This document shows positions 1 through 8,825 of a DNA stretch of 64,000 nt, in pieces (position 1 is the first letter of the stretch; each line of letters starts with the position of its first letter). The notes below the pieces were generated by a model. The model saw only the letters and a program-made list of their open reading frames with translations, searched no databases and was not told the DNA's origin. The position numbers and the translations under genes are program-made. The stretch lies in contig NZ_JAFIDA010000001.1 in the NCBI RefSeq assembly GCF_017834145.1, positions 2,542,001 to 2,606,000 of the forward strand. The letters are read 5' to 3'. The DNA comes from Leucobacter exalbidus (GTDB taxonomy: Bacteria > Actinomycetota > Actinomycetes > Actinomycetales > Microbacteriaceae).

Positions 1-1193
1 CGGTCAACAAGATCGATAAGGAAGGCGCGAACCCCGAGCGCGTTCGTCAGCAGCTCACCGAATTCGGTCTGTTGTCTGAAGAGTGGGGCGGCGACGTCAT
101 GTTCCGCGACGTGTCGGCCAAGAACAACGTTGGTATTGCAGAGCTGCTTGACGCAGTGCTGCTCACCGCTGACGCTGGTCTCGACATGCGTGCCAACCCG
201 AACAAGGACGCACGTGGTGTGGCCATTGAGGCGAAGCTCGATAAGGGCCGCGGCTCGGTTGCTACCGTGCTCATCCAGTCGGGTACGCTGCGCATCGGTG
301 ACGCAATCGTTGCCGGTACCGCATACGGCCGCGTACGTGCGATGACCGATGAGAACGGCGATGCTGTTCTTGAGGCCACCCCGTCACGCCCCGTACAGGT
401 ACAGGGTCTGTCGAGCGTTCCTCGCGCCGGCGACACCTTCCTCGTTACCGACGAAGACCGTACGGCTCGCCAGATCGCTGAGAAGCGTGAAGCAGCCCAG
501 CGTAACGCTCTGCTGGCGAAGGCGCGCAAGCGCATCAGCCTGGAAGAGTTCACGCAGGCGCTTGAAGACGGCAAGGTTGAGTCGCTCAACCTCATCATCA
601 AGGGTGACGTTTCGGGTGCTGTTGAGGCACTTGAAGAGTCGCTCATGAAGATCGAGGTCGACGACTCGGTGCAGCTGCGAATTCTGCACCGTGGCGTTGG
701 TGCGATCACCGAGTCGGATGTGGATCTTGCCACGATCGACAACGCGATCGTCATCGGCTTCAACGTGCGCCCTGATGTTAAGGCCCGCGAGCGCGCAGCG
801 CGCGAGGGTATTGACATCCGCTTCTACAACGTGATCTACAACGCACTCGACGACATTGAGGCATCGCTCACCGGCATGCTCAAGCCCGAGTACGAAGAGG
901 TCCGTTCGGGCGTCGCCGAGATCCGCGAGGTATTCCGTTCCTCGAAGTTCGGCAACATCGCTGGTGTTATCGTGCGCAACGGTACGATCACGCGTAACGC
1001 TAAGGCTCGTGTTATCCGCGACGGTGTCGTGATTGCTGATGGCCTGGCCATCGAGTCGCTGCGCCGCTTCAAGGACGACGCCACCGAGGTCAAGACTGAC
1101 TTCGAGTGTGGTATCGGCCTCGGTAAGTTCAACGACATCCAGCCGGGTGACGAGATTGAAACGACCGAAATGGTGGAGAAGCCCCGCGCATAA
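1..1193 (+). CDS. infB: Translation initiation factor IF-2, C-terminal part (5' end outside window)
   Basis: The reading frame is already open at base 3 and ends at TAA 1191-1193, giving about 396 residues of the C-terminal half of IF-2. The G4 motif NKID lies at bases 6-17 and the G5 motif SAK at 114-122, so the window opens inside the GTPase domain. The elongation-factor-like beta-barrel domain II, the linker domain and the C-terminal initiator-tRNA-binding barrel follow. IF-2 places fMet-tRNA on the 30S subunit and promotes subunit joining in the cytoplasm. The start, P-loop and long N-terminal region are missing only because of the window edge. A strong terminator follows, so rbfA is not in simple readthrough from infB here. 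Confidence 0.97.
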   Translation, partial: VNKIDKEGANPERVRQQLTEFGLLSEEWGGDVMFRDVSAKNNVGIAELLDAVLLTADAGLDMRANPNKDARGVAIEAKLDKGRGSVATVLIQSGTLRIGDAIVAGTAYGRVRAMTDENGDAVLEATPSRPVQVQGLSSVPRAGDTFLVTDEDRTARQIAEKREAAQRNALLAKARKRISLEEFTQALEDGKVESLNLIIKGDVSGAVEALEESLMKIEVDDSVQLRILHRGVGAITESDVDLATIDNAIVIGFNVRPDVKARERAAREGIDIRFYNVIYNALDDIEASLTGMLKPEYEEVRSGVAEIREVFRSSKFGNIAGVIVRNGTITRNAKARVIRDGVVIADGLAIESLRRFKDDATEVKTDFECGIGLGKFNDIQPGDEIETTEMVEKPRA

Positions 1194-1228
1194 TCGCGTA
1201 GGGTGCGCCGCAAAGCGCCACTAACTAC

Positions 1229-1266
1229 GAATGGCCGGCCAGTTCTGATGAACTGGCCGGCCATTC
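1229..1266 (+). terminator. Terminator hairpin after infB
   Basis: A perfect 17-bp stem (arms 1229-1245 and 1250-1266) with the 4-nt loop TGAT lies 35 bp after the infB stop. There is no T-tract, as is common for actinobacterial intrinsic terminators. Confidence 0.8.
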
Positions 1267-1390
1267 GTGTATCTAGACGGAACCGCATCCGTCGTGGGGC
1301 CCTGCAGCGCCTGGTATCTGGTGACTGGATGCTGCTGCAGCCTGTCCTCGTATGCAGAAGCGACCTGCGTACAAGACCGCCTAAAACGTA

Positions 1391-1424
1391 CTGAGCCCCA
1401 GCCCGCGAATGGGCTGGGGCTCAG
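1391..1424 (-). terminator. Terminator hairpin after the DUF805 gene
   Basis: A perfect 14-bp stem (1391-1404 with 1411-1424) and a 6-nt loop lies just beyond the 3' end of the minus-strand DUF805 gene. It may also stop leftover readthrough from infB. Confidence 0.75.
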
Positions 1425-1436
1425 AAAGCGCCGGGG

Positions 1437-2213
1437 TTAGACGTCGAAGCGACGACCCTCGGGCTTTGACGGCAGGATCGTGAATACGAGAACCACGATG
1501 CTGCCGATAGAGGTGAGGCTCAGGAGGTAGAACGGGCCAGCAAAGTTGGCGTCGTGCAATCGGCGCCAAGCCGCACTGATGGTGGGGAGCAGCGTGCCGA
1601 GCCCGATCACGAGCATCAAAATTCCGCCTACGATCATGAGCAAGACGCCCATGCCGGTGGCGGCATCTGAACCGTCGGAGTCATATGAGTCGTACGAGCC
1701 TGAAACGGTTCCCGCGGCGACTATGACCACGCTGATAACGTACAGTGCCATCGGGACCAGCATGATCAAGAACAAGAAGAGCTGTGCCCACCAGTACTCG
1801 CTGCGTGACGCGCGACCTTTGAAATTCACGTAGTTCTTAAAGAAACGGCGAATTGCCTGACTAAACGTCGCGCCATACAGCGGGCGAGTGAGGTCATCGG
1901 CGTCTGCAGCACCGTTGAACGGCTCACCAACACCGGGTTCGCCGTACACGACGGGAGCCTGCTGGTACTGAGGTGCCTGCTGGTACTGGGGCGGCTGCTG
2001 CGCGTACTGCGGAGCCTGCTGCTGGTACTGCGGCTGCTGGTACTGAGGAGCCTGAGGTGCCTGCGGCTGCTGAGGGTTGTACTGCGGCGCCTGGGGCTGC
2101 TGGGGCTGCTGAGGTACCTGGGGTGCCTGCGGCTGCTGCGGGTTGTACTGGGGCGCCTGGGGAGCCTGCGGCGCCTGGTCGCCGTTGCCTGGCTGCTCGG
2201 GGATGGTCATCAT
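1437..2213 (-). CDS. DUF805 family membrane protein with a Gln/Pro-rich N-terminus
   Basis: This is a 258-residue protein of two parts. Residues 1 to about 90 are a low-complexity cytoplasmic-looking segment of repeated Pro-Gln-Ala and Tyr-Gln-Gln units. The rest is a DUF805 domain recognised by a GRASRSEYWW motif, several hydrophobic segments and a late AWRRLHDANFAG motif. The molecular function of DUF805 proteins is unknown; they are integral membrane proteins. Two adjacent ATGs (2208-2213) could both start it, and the ribosome site is weak. It is transcribed against infB and rbfA, with its own terminator, so it looks like an insertion into an otherwise conserved infB-rbfA pair. The Q-rich tail may be a disordered interaction segment. 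Confidence 0.85.
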   Translation of the reverse strand: MMTIPEQPGNGDQAPQAPQAPQYNPQQPQAPQVPQQPQQPQAPQYNPQQPQAPQAPQYQQPQYQQQAPQYAQQPPQYQQAPQYQQAPVVYGEPGVGEPFNGAADADDLTRPLYGATFSQAIRRFFKNYVNFKGRASRSEYWWAQLFLFLIMLVPMALYVISVVIVAAGTVSGSYDSYDSDGSDAATGMGVLLMIVGGILMLVIGLGTLLPTISAAWRRLHDANFAGPFYLLSLTSIGSIVVLVFTILPSKPEGRRFDV

Positions 2214-2382
2214 GCGTCCGTTCCGCGGCGCAAAAGCAGCCCGAAGGCTGGGTACTTCTGAAACCGCAAGTTGAATAAGTTACTGCCGTGCATCGTCAAT
2301 CTTTGCTTACTGCTATCTCATCGTATTGGTTTCGATAGCCCCACGGGGGTGTTCTTTGCACAGAATGTAGGCGATTGCGCGG

Positions 2383-2388
2383 TACCCT
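2383..2388 (+). promoter_or_regulatory. -10 box TACCCT for rbfA (leaderless start)
   Basis: TACCCT ends 6 nt before the rbfA ATG at 2395, so transcription should begin at or next to the start codon. A TTGCAC at 2356-2361 could be a -35, with a long 21-nt spacer. Confidence 0.5.
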
Positions 2389-2394
2389 AGATAC

Positions 2395-2826
2395 ATGAGT
2401 AATCCACGGACCGGAAAGGTCGCCGAGCGCATCCAGCAGATCATTGCTATGCGTCTCGACAAGGGGCTGCGCGATCCGCGGCTCGGCTTTGTCACCATCA
2501 CTGAAGTTCGCGTGACGGGTGACCTGCAGCACGCAAGCGTGTTCTACACCGTCTACGGCAGCGAAACCGAGCAGAAGGACAGCGCCGCTGCGCTGAAGGC
2601 TGCCACCGGCATGCTGCGGCGCGAGGTCGGCAAGCAGCTCGGCACGCGCCTCACGCCCACCCTCGAGTTCATCCACGATGAGCTTCCTGAGTCAGCCCAG
2701 CAGATGAGCGATTTGCTGGCAGAAGCGAAGCGTCGCGACGAAGAAGCTGCAGCAATTGCGGCTAACGCGAGCTACGCAGGTGAAGAAGACCCCTACGTCA
2801 AGCCCCGCGAAGACGAAGACGCATAG
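2395..2826 (+). CDS. rbfA: Ribosome-binding factor A
   Basis: This 143-residue protein matches RbfA over its whole KH-like domain, including the RVAERI-type N-terminus (here KVAERIQQII) and the segment LRDPRLGFVTITEVRVTGD, which is diagnostic of the family. RbfA binds the 30S subunit near 16S rRNA helix 1 and helps late 30S maturation and cold adaptation. The last 25 residues are acidic and probably disordered. ATG 2395 is chosen because a TACCCT -10 box ends 6 nt upstream and no Shine-Dalgarno sequence is present. In most actinobacteria it follows infB directly; here a minus-strand DUF805 gene separates them. Confidence 0.95.
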   Translation: MSNPRTGKVAERIQQIIAMRLDKGLRDPRLGFVTITEVRVTGDLQHASVFYTVYGSETEQKDSAAALKAATGMLRREVGKQLGTRLTPTLEFIHDELPESAQQMSDLLAEAKRRDEEAAAIAANASYAGEEDPYVKPREDEDA

Positions 2827-2865
2827 CAACTGACGCACGAGCTACCGCTCGTCGCGCCAGCAGCA

Positions 2866-3750
2866 CTACGGCAGCCTCGCTGCGCCCTCGAACTCGATCA
2901 TCAGCCCATCGGCGATGAGCGAGTCGTAGGCGCGGCGGGGCTGTTCTGCATCTGCCACCCCGCCATCGGCCGCCGCTGCGAGCGCGGCTTCTGTCGTCAC
3001 AGTGCCCGGGGTTGCGCGGAGCAAGGCCATGATCCGGCCTCGAATTTGGCGGTCACTTCCCTCGAAGCGCGCCTGCTTCGGGCGCTTCTTGGGGGCGTTA
3101 TCAGGGTAGCCGGCGCCGCGCCACTCGCACCAGGCTGCGACCGGGCAGCTGTCGCAGGCGGGGGTGCGGGCCGTGCACACGATGGCACCGAGCTCCATCG
3201 CCGCGGCATTAAACACCGCAGCCCGCGCCGGATCTTGGGGGAGCAGCGCCTCCATGTCGTCGAGATCGGCTGCCGCGGGCATTCCCGCCGCAGCCTTGCC
3301 GTGCACCGCGCGGGCAATGACCCGGCGCGTGTTGGTGTCGACCACGGGGTGCCGGTCGCCATACGCGAAAGCTGCGACGGCGCGAGCGGTGTAGGGGCCG
3401 ATGCCGGTGAGCTCAAGCAGCGTTTCGACGCTGGTGGGCACCTGGTCGTTGTGCTCGGTGGCGATCTGGATGGCGGCGCGATGCAGCCACAGCGCGCGGC
3501 GTGGGTAGCCCAGGCGCCCCCACGCGCGCACCGCATCGCCGGGTTCGGCCGCGGCCAGCGCCGAGGGAGTCGGCCAGCGCTCCATCCATTCGAGCCAGCG
3601 CGGCAGCACACGGTCGACCTGGGTTTGCTGCAGCATAAACTCCGACACCAGCACGGCCCAGGGTGACGCGCCGGGTTTGCGCCAGGGGAGGTCGCGGGCA
3701 GAGCCCGTAAACCAAGTGTTCAGTGCGCCAGAAAACTCATCGTGATCCAT
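2866..3750 (-). CDS. mutY: A/G-specific adenine glycosylase MutY (no NUDIX-like C-terminal domain)
   Basis: A 294-residue DNA glycosylase that removes adenine mispaired with 8-oxoguanine in base excision repair. Key features are visible: catalytic Glu37 in SEFMLQQTQ, a helix-hairpin-helix around residues 114-124 (LTGIGPYTARA), catalytic Asp138 in VVDTNTRR, and a [4Fe-4S] ligand set Cys192-X6-Cys199-X2-Cys202-X5-Cys208. It ends well short of the roughly 350 residues of E. coli MutY and lacks a recognisable MutT-like 8-oxoG recognition domain. The open frame extends upstream to 4026, but ATG 3750 is preferred: it begins at the conserved N-terminus, and an opposite-strand TAGACT box (3758-3763) ends 7 nt upstream. 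Confidence 0.93.
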   Translation of the reverse strand: MDHDEFSGALNTWFTGSARDLPWRKPGASPWAVLVSEFMLQQTQVDRVLPRWLEWMERWPTPSALAAAEPGDAVRAWGRLGYPRRALWLHRAAIQIATEHNDQVPTSVETLLELTGIGPYTARAVAAFAYGDRHPVVDTNTRRVIARAVHGKAAAGMPAAADLDDMEALLPQDPARAAVFNAAAMELGAIVCTARTPACDSCPVAAWCEWRGAGYPDNAPKKRPKQARFEGSDRQIRGRIMALLRATPGTVTTEAALAAAADGGVADAEQPRRAYDSLIADGLMIEFEGAARLP

Positions 3751-3757
3751 CGTATGC

Positions 3758-3763
3758 AGTCTA
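3758..3763 (-). promoter_or_regulatory. -10 box TAGACT for mutY (leaderless start)
   Basis: Reading the minus strand, TAGACT is followed by 7 nt and then the mutY ATG, so the mRNA probably begins at the start codon. Confidence 0.55.
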
Positions 3764-3877
3764 TGGTGTGGCTGCGGCCGGGCCTGAGGCCTGGCTGATG
3801 GGCCCGGATCATACGGAGCTACTCGCATCTCAAACGCCCGAACGCGGTCAGCCAGGGCCTCGCCAGGTGCCCCCGGG

Positions 3878-3883
3878 TAGGCT
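3878..3883 (+). promoter_or_regulatory. -10 box TAGGCT for truB (leaderless start)
   Basis: TAGGCT ends 6 nt before the GTG start of truB. Together with the mutY box it forms a compact divergent promoter region at 3751-3889. Confidence 0.5.
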
Positions 3884-3889
3884 AGTTGG

Positions 3890-4846
3890 GTGCTGAGTGA
3901 ACCCGTGCAACTGCCGCCACAGGGCGGGATCCTGTTTGTTGATAAGTCTGAAGGCTGGACAAGCCACGATGCGGTCTCAAAGACCCGTCGCGCGCTCGGC
4001 ACCCGTAAAGTTGGCCACGCTGGCACCTTAGACCCGATGGCGACCGGGCTGCTCGTGCTCGGTGTCGGCCCCGCAACCAGGCTGCTGACCCATCTCGTGG
4101 GGCTCGATAAGTGCTACACAACCACGATTCGCTTGGGCATCTCTACGGTGACCGACGACCGCGAGGGTGACCGGGTTGAGATCGCCGACGAAGCTCTGGT
4201 GACCGAGGTTGCCGCCGATCTCGAGCGCATCACCGCGGGGATCGCACGCCTCACCGGCCCGATTGAACAGTCGCCCAGCGCCGTCAGCGCGATCAAGGTC
4301 GATGGGCAGCGCGCCTATGACCGGGTGCGCGCGGGCGAGCAGTTCGAGCTGAAAGCACGCCCGGTGACCATCCACGCGTTCGAAGCTGGGGCACCGAAGC
4401 TGACCCGCACCGAAGACGGTATTGCGGTGATCGATATTGAAGCCACCGTGCGCTGCTCAACCGGCACCTACATTCGGGCGTTGGCTCGAGATCTGGGAGC
4501 TGACCTGGGAATCGGTGGGCACCTGATCGAGCTGCGCCGCACCGAAGTGGGCCCGTTCTCGCTCGAAGGGTCGACCCTGTTTGATGAGCTGCTCGACCGC
4601 AAGGTGCGAGCCCTTGAAACTCCCACCGATATTGCGCGCAAGCTGTTTCCGATTCTCGTACTGACCGACGATGAGGCCCGCGACATGGGGCACGGTAAAC
4701 GCCTCGAGATTGACACAGAGCGCTGCGCCGATGCCGCGCTCGTGGCCGCGGTTGCGGGCGATGACCGCCTCGTGGGGCTCGTTGAAGTGAAGCGTGGGCG
4801 CACTCGCGTGATCACGAACTTTCCGACACAGGGGAACGCCGCATGA
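3890..4846 (+). CDS. truB: tRNA pseudouridine(55) synthase TruB
   Basis: A 318-residue enzyme that isomerises U55 in the T-loop of tRNAs. The catalytic motif GHAGTLDPMATGLL is intact with Asp48 as nucleophile, and the upstream segment GGILFVDKSEGWTSHDAV is the usual TruB N-terminus. A later motif with CSTGTYIRALARDLG is also typical. The C-terminal third, ending in KRGRTRVITNFP, is the small PUA-like region. The GTG at 3890 is preferred because the TAGGCT box ends 6 nt upstream. The stop overlaps the next gene's ATG by 4 nt (ATGA), so the two are translationally coupled. Neighbours infB and rbfA fit the usual translation cluster. Confidence 0.96.
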   Translation: MLSEPVQLPPQGGILFVDKSEGWTSHDAVSKTRRALGTRKVGHAGTLDPMATGLLVLGVGPATRLLTHLVGLDKCYTTTIRLGISTVTDDREGDRVEIADEALVTEVAADLERITAGIARLTGPIEQSPSAVSAIKVDGQRAYDRVRAGEQFELKARPVTIHAFEAGAPKLTRTEDGIAVIDIEATVRCSTGTYIRALARDLGADLGIGGHLIELRRTEVGPFSLEGSTLFDELLDRKVRALETPTDIARKLFPILVLTDDEARDMGHGKRLEIDTERCADAALVAAVAGDDRLVGLVEVKRGRTRVITNFPTQGNAA

Positions 4847-5199
4847 TTACTTGGTTTGCCGTTACCATCATTGCGGTCGCGATCATTGGGGCCGTGACCT
4901 GCGTTATTGCGGCGGCCCGGGGTCTCGGCCCCAACGATTACACGATGGGTGCGACGCTGATCGTCGGGCTGCTGCTCGTCGCCCAGATCGTCGTGAGTAT
5001 CGTCGCTCCCATGACCGGCAACACTGCGGTCGGTGACCCGCTCGAGTTTTGGATGTACCTCATTGTGGCGACTCTGTTGCCATTTGGTGCGGGGTTTTGG
5101 GCACTCGTTGACCGCACAAAATGGGCCAACATCGTCCTTGCCGTGGTGCACCTCTCGGCGGCGGTAATGACATACCGCATGTTCGTTATCTGGGGGTAA
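4843..5199 (+). CDS. Small four-helix membrane protein of unknown function
   Basis: A 118-residue protein made mostly of four hydrophobic segments (about residues 3-25, 36-57, 68-88 and 94-116) joined by short loops. No catalytic motif is visible and no family is recognised. Its ATG overlaps the TGA of truB (ATGA), which shows translational coupling with the pseudouridine synthase, although nothing in the sequence suggests a role in tRNA modification. Co-transcription with truB may only be positional. It is probably a conserved inner-membrane protein of Microbacteriaceae, which is inferred from its clean gene-like features rather than from recognised homology. Confidence 0.8.
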   Translation: MITWFAVTIIAVAIIGAVTCVIAAARGLGPNDYTMGATLIVGLLLVAQIVVSIVAPMTGNTAVGDPLEFWMYLIVATLLPFGAGFWALVDRTKWANIVLAVVHLSAAVMTYRMFVIWG

Positions 5200-5281
5200 C
5201 TGTCAGCCAGTTTGTGTACGTTTCAGACACGTAGGTGTGTCCTAACCCTCAATCAATTCTTGACGGTTTAGAATCTCCGGC

Positions 5282-5310
5282 TTGACTTGAGCGAATCACA
5301 ACGGTGTAAT
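5282..5310 (+). promoter_or_regulatory. Promoter of whiB
   Basis: TTGACT at 5282-5287 and TGTAAT at 5305-5310 are separated by 17 nt, a near-ideal primary sigma-factor promoter. It gives a leader of about 40 nt with an AGGAG site at 5344-5348. Confidence 0.65.
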
Positions 5311-5354
5311 TATGGAGTGCCCGCGCATAACACCGAACCAGATAGGAGTCCCCG

Positions 5355-5663
5355 TTGAGTGAAATACCCCACGCACCGGTTCCCAGTAACTGGTTTGTAG
5401 ACCCTGTTTACTTGGGCGTACCAGGGGTGCGACCCGAGAATGACGGGCTCACCTGGCAGGGCGATGCGCTTTGCGCACAGACCGATCCCGAAGCATTCTT
5501 CCCCGAAAAGGGCGGATCAACCCGCGAAGCGAAGCGCATCTGCGAAAGCTGCGAAGTTCGCTCAGAATGCCTCGACTACGCGCTTGAGAATGACGAACGC
5601 TTCGGCATCTGGGGAGGTTTGTCAGAGCGTGAGCGTCGCAAGCTGCGTCGCGACGCAGTGTAA
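5355..5663 (+). CDS. whiB: WhiB-family iron-sulfur transcription factor, WhmD/WhiB2 type
   Basis: A 102-residue WhiB-like protein. The four [4Fe-4S] ligands are Cys40, Cys63, Cys66 and Cys72 (C-X22-C-X2-C-X5-C), followed by the GIWGG turn (86-90) and a basic C-terminus ending in ERERRKLRRDA that binds DNA. The stretch around TDPEAFFPEKGGSTREAK is characteristic of the WhiB2/WhmD subgroup, which acts in cell division and septation in mycobacteria and streptomycetes. It starts with TTG, chosen because AGGAG lies 6 nt upstream and it matches the expected length. It precedes a membrane glycosyltransferase and a DUF5719 gene. The subgroup call rests on motif recall. Confidence 0.92.
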   Translation: MSEIPHAPVPSNWFVDPVYLGVPGVRPENDGLTWQGDALCAQTDPEAFFPEKGGSTREAKRICESCEVRSECLDYALENDERFGIWGGLSERERRKLRRDAV

Positions 5664-5744
5664 CTGCCGGCTACACGCGAAGCCCATCTGCGTAAGCAGC
5701 CTGAATCTTCGGCATGGCATCAGGGCACGCACACCAGCGCCCCC

Positions 5745-5750
5745 TAGACT
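5745..5750 (+). promoter_or_regulatory. -10 box TAGACT for the glycosyltransferase gene
   Basis: TAGACT ends 9 nt before ATG 5760 and no ribosome-binding site lies between, so a leaderless or near-leaderless transcript is likely. Confidence 0.5.
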
Positions 5751-5759
5751 AAACGCGAT

Positions 5760-8700
5760 ATGCGCACCAAAGTAACCGCCATTCTGGTCGCCCAGCGGGG
5801 CGGTACATGGCTCGACGAGACCATAGCTGGGATTGCTGCGCAACGCGCAGCTCCCGCAGCGATCATTGCTGTCAACAACGGCGGCGGCGATGCCCTCGCC
5901 GCGCAGCTCATAGGAAGCGGCGCAGACCGAGTCGTGGGCATTAGCCAACGTGTCTCCTTCGGCAAAGCGATCGCGCAAGCGGTGGCGGTGGCAGAGGGTG
6001 ATCGCTCAGGCGTGCGCGCCACGAGCGCCTCCGGCACAGCGGGCTCCGCTGACACGGTCGTTTCTGATGCCGGATCATCGACTTCATCGCTGGCCGACGG
6101 CAGCGACCGCAGCGTCGGCATCGAAGACGTCGACAGTAACAGCGCAGACCTCGACAGCGACAATGACAGCGACGACGCTGACACCGTACTTGCTGCAACG
6201 GCTGAATCACAGACGAAAGCTGCGACCTCGGCCAGCCCGGTCGCCACGCTCGCCGCCGAAGACACGAACCCGCAGCACGAGTGGCTGTGGTTCTTGAGTG
6301 AGGATTCGTGCCCCGAGCCCGAGGCACTCCTCAGCATGCTCAGCCGGGTGCAGCGCGCCCCGTCGGTTGTCGTGGCCGGCCCCAAAATCGTTGACTGGGA
6401 TGCCCCAGATCGCATTATCGAACTCGGCCAGAGCCTCACGCGCTACGGCGCACGCTGGACCTTGCGCCGGCAAGAGCTCGACCAGCAGCAGTACGACCAC
6501 ATGGAAGACGTGTTGGGCGTCGGCCCCGTCGGCATGCTCGTGCGCCGTGACGTGTGGGAAGAGATGGGCGGCTTCGATCAGGCGCTGCCCGTTTACGATG
6601 ACGGCCTCGATTTTTGTGTGCGTGCGCGCCTCGCGGGTCACCGCGTCGAGGTGGCCCCCGAAGCTCGCGTGCGGTTTGCCCGCAGCGGCGTCGCTGGCCC
6701 CCGCATTGACCGCAGCCGATCGGTGATGCGCGTTGCGCACCGTCAGTCGCGGGCCGCGCACATGCACCGCCGCATCGCCTACGCGCCCGCGCCGTTCGCA
6801 TTCTTGGCCTGGTTGGGGCTGCCCATCCACGGCCTGTTGCGGGTGCTGTGGGCACTGATTCGCGAGCAGCCGGGTCACATGATCGGCGAGTTTGTTGCCG
6901 CACTGTCGGTGTTCTTCAAACCTCACGCACTCCTGTCATCGCGCCGCAAACGCAAACACAGTTCTCGGGTGGGCTGGGGAGCGCTGCGCGACTTGCGCAT
7001 CGATCCGAAGTCGGTGCGCACCGCGCGCATCATCGACCGCGAAGCGGTGCTGGCCTCCTCGGGCAGGCTGCGCCGTGAGCTGCACTTTATTTCTTCGGGT
7101 GGCCTCGCGGTCGTCACCACCGCCATCGTGGCCACGATCGTGCTCACCTGGTGGGCGCTGTCAAAGACCAGCCTCGTGGGCGGCGGATTACTGCCGCTGA
7201 GCTCATTCGGCGAGCTGTGGTGGAACACCCACATCGTCGACGGCATCCCCGCCGACCCCTTCACCTGGGTGCTCGCGGTGCTGGGCACCTTAACGTTCTG
7301 GAACCCCTCGCACGCCGTGGTGTTGCTGCTCGTCGCCGCGGTGCCGCTGGCCGCTCTCGGCGCCTGGATTTGGGCCGCGGGCCTCACCGAATCGAAGTCG
7401 GGCCGCGCCCTGGTCGCCCTCGGCTACGCGTTCAGCCCCGTGCTGCTGGGATCGCTGGCCTCTGGCCGGTTGCCGAGCCTGGTGCTTGCGATCGTGCTGC
7501 CGTGGCTGATTCTGGCGGCGTCTCGCAGCCGTGAATCGTGGAGCTGGGCGGGCACCGCCTCGCTGCTGGCCGGTGTTGCCCTCGCGGCAGCTCCCACGCT
7601 GATTCCCGCCGCGCTCGTGCTGCTGGTGGCGGGCCTCGTGATTTCGGCGCGCGGTATCGCCCGCGTGCTCACGACCACGATCGTGCCGATCGTATTGTTC
7701 GCCCCCAAATTGGTGATGTGCATCGTCGAGGGGCGCCCCCTCGACGTGCTGATCGATCCGGGTGTCGCACTCGCGTTTGAGCCCGGAACCACCTGGCACA
7801 TGCTGCTCAGCTTCCCCCAATTCGGCCTCGAAGGCTGGGGCGCTATTCTCGACGGAATGGGCTTCGGCGGCCCGCCCGCCACGCTGCTGGTCGGGCTGAT
7901 GCTCGCCCCGATCGCGGTGATCGCGCTCGCCGGCGCGCTCACCGCCCAGGTGAAGTCGACGATCTTCTTGGCGCTCGTGGGCGGCATGGGCATGGCCACC
8001 GCGCTCGCTTCCGACCACCTGCTGCTGGTAGTGGTGGGGGATCAGTCGGTGGGCCTGTGGACCGGGTCTGGCCTGACCGTCTACTGGCTCGCGGTGCTCG
8101 GGCTTGCTGGCCTCGGCGCGACCGCGCTGCGCCGTGCTGCGGCGCCCGCGGTGTCGCTCGCCCTCATCGGCGCAGTGATCGCGATTTTGCCCCTGGGCGC
8201 GCAGCTCGCCACGGGGCAGGTGCCATTCGCCGCCGGATCAACGCAAATGCCCGCCATTGTGCGCGCTGCAGGCGAGGCCGACCCGGGAGTGCGCACGCTC
8301 ATGATTGCCGCGCGCGCACCGCACACGGTGGAGGCCGGGTTTGCCGTCGGCGGCGGGCAGCGGCTCGACCAGATCAGGTCGGCCCCCGCAGCGCTGGGCG
8401 CCACCGACGCCGATCGCGAGATCACGGCGCTCACCGCCGGGCTCGCGAGCGAGGGCGGCGCTGATATGACCGAGACGCTGCGTGACGCCGGGGTCGGTTT
8501 CGTGCTGCTCGAAGACGGCGGCAACGACGTTGAGCGTGCGCAGCTGCAGCGCGTGTTCGACCAGAACCCGGCGCTGGCAGCATCGAGCCAGACCGACCAG
8601 GGCCTGCTCTGGCGCGTGCTCGATTCAAAGACCGCGGGCGAGATGCCGGGCGATGTGTCGAAGCGCCTCGACGGCACGTCAATCAGCGGGCACACGATCT

Positions 8701-8825
8701 GGGTCGGGCAAATCGCGATCTTGCTGGGCATGCTGCTGCTGGCGCTGCCGACGGGCGAGGTCACCTGGCGCCCCGAGCACCGGCGCAGGCAGCCGCGTGC
8801 CCCCAAGACGAGGAAGCGTTCATGA
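5760..8825 (+). CDS. Family 2 glycosyltransferase fused to a multi-spanning membrane domain
   Basis: A 1021-residue protein. Residues 1-75 begin a GT-A fold (VTAILVAQRGGTWLDETI and a VNNGG turn). Residues about 80-172 are a Ser/Asp/Ala/Thr-rich low-complexity insert. The fold then resumes with WLWFLSEDSCPEPEAL, where SEDS stands at the place of the metal-binding DxD, and continues to an acceptor region with a GPVGMLVRRDVWEEMGGF motif near residue 265. From about 335 to 790 come many hydrophobic helices, then a soluble extracytoplasmic region and a final helix near 975. Such proteins probably glycosylate envelope polymers or proteins; the substrate is unknown. The next gene overlaps it by 4 nt (ATGA). 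The insert inside the catalytic domain is odd. Confidence 0.88.
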   Translation: MRTKVTAILVAQRGGTWLDETIAGIAAQRAAPAAIIAVNNGGGDALAAQLIGSGADRVVGISQRVSFGKAIAQAVAVAEGDRSGVRATSASGTAGSADTVVSDAGSSTSSLADGSDRSVGIEDVDSNSADLDSDNDSDDADTVLAATAESQTKAATSASPVATLAAEDTNPQHEWLWFLSEDSCPEPEALLSMLSRVQRAPSVVVAGPKIVDWDAPDRIIELGQSLTRYGARWTLRRQELDQQQYDHMEDVLGVGPVGMLVRRDVWEEMGGFDQALPVYDDGLDFCVRARLAGHRVEVAPEARVRFARSGVAGPRIDRSRSVMRVAHRQSRAAHMHRRIAYAPAPFAFLAWLGLPIHGLLRVLWALIREQPGHMIGEFVAALSVFFKPHALLSSRRKRKHSSRVGWGALRDLRIDPKSVRTARIIDREAVLASSGRLRRELHFISSGGLAVVTTAIVATIVLTWWALSKTSLVGGGLLPLSSFGELWWNTHIVDGIPADPFTWVLAVLGTLTFWNPSHAVVLLLVAAVPLAALGAWIWAAGLTESKSGRALVALGYAFSPVLLGSLASGRLPSLVLAIVLPWLILAASRSRESWSWAGTASLLAGVALAAAPTLIPAALVLLVAGLVISARGIARVLTTTIVPIVLFAPKLVMCIVEGRPLDVLIDPGVALAFEPGTTWHMLLSFPQFGLEGWGAILDGMGFGGPPATLLVGLMLAPIAVIALAGALTAQVKSTIFLALVGGMGMATALASDHLLLVVVGDQSVGLWTGSGLTVYWLAVLGLAGLGATALRRAAAPAVSLALIGAVIAILPLGAQLATGQVPFAAGSTQMPAIVRAAGEADPGVRTLMIAARAPHTVEAGFAVGGGQRLDQIRSAPAALGATDADREITALTAGLASEGGADMTETLRDAGVGFVLLEDGGNDVERAQLQRVFDQNPALAASSQTDQGLLWRVLDSKTAGEMPGDVSKRLDGTSISGHTIWVGQIAILLGMLLLALPTGEVTWRPEHRRRQPRAPKTRKRS

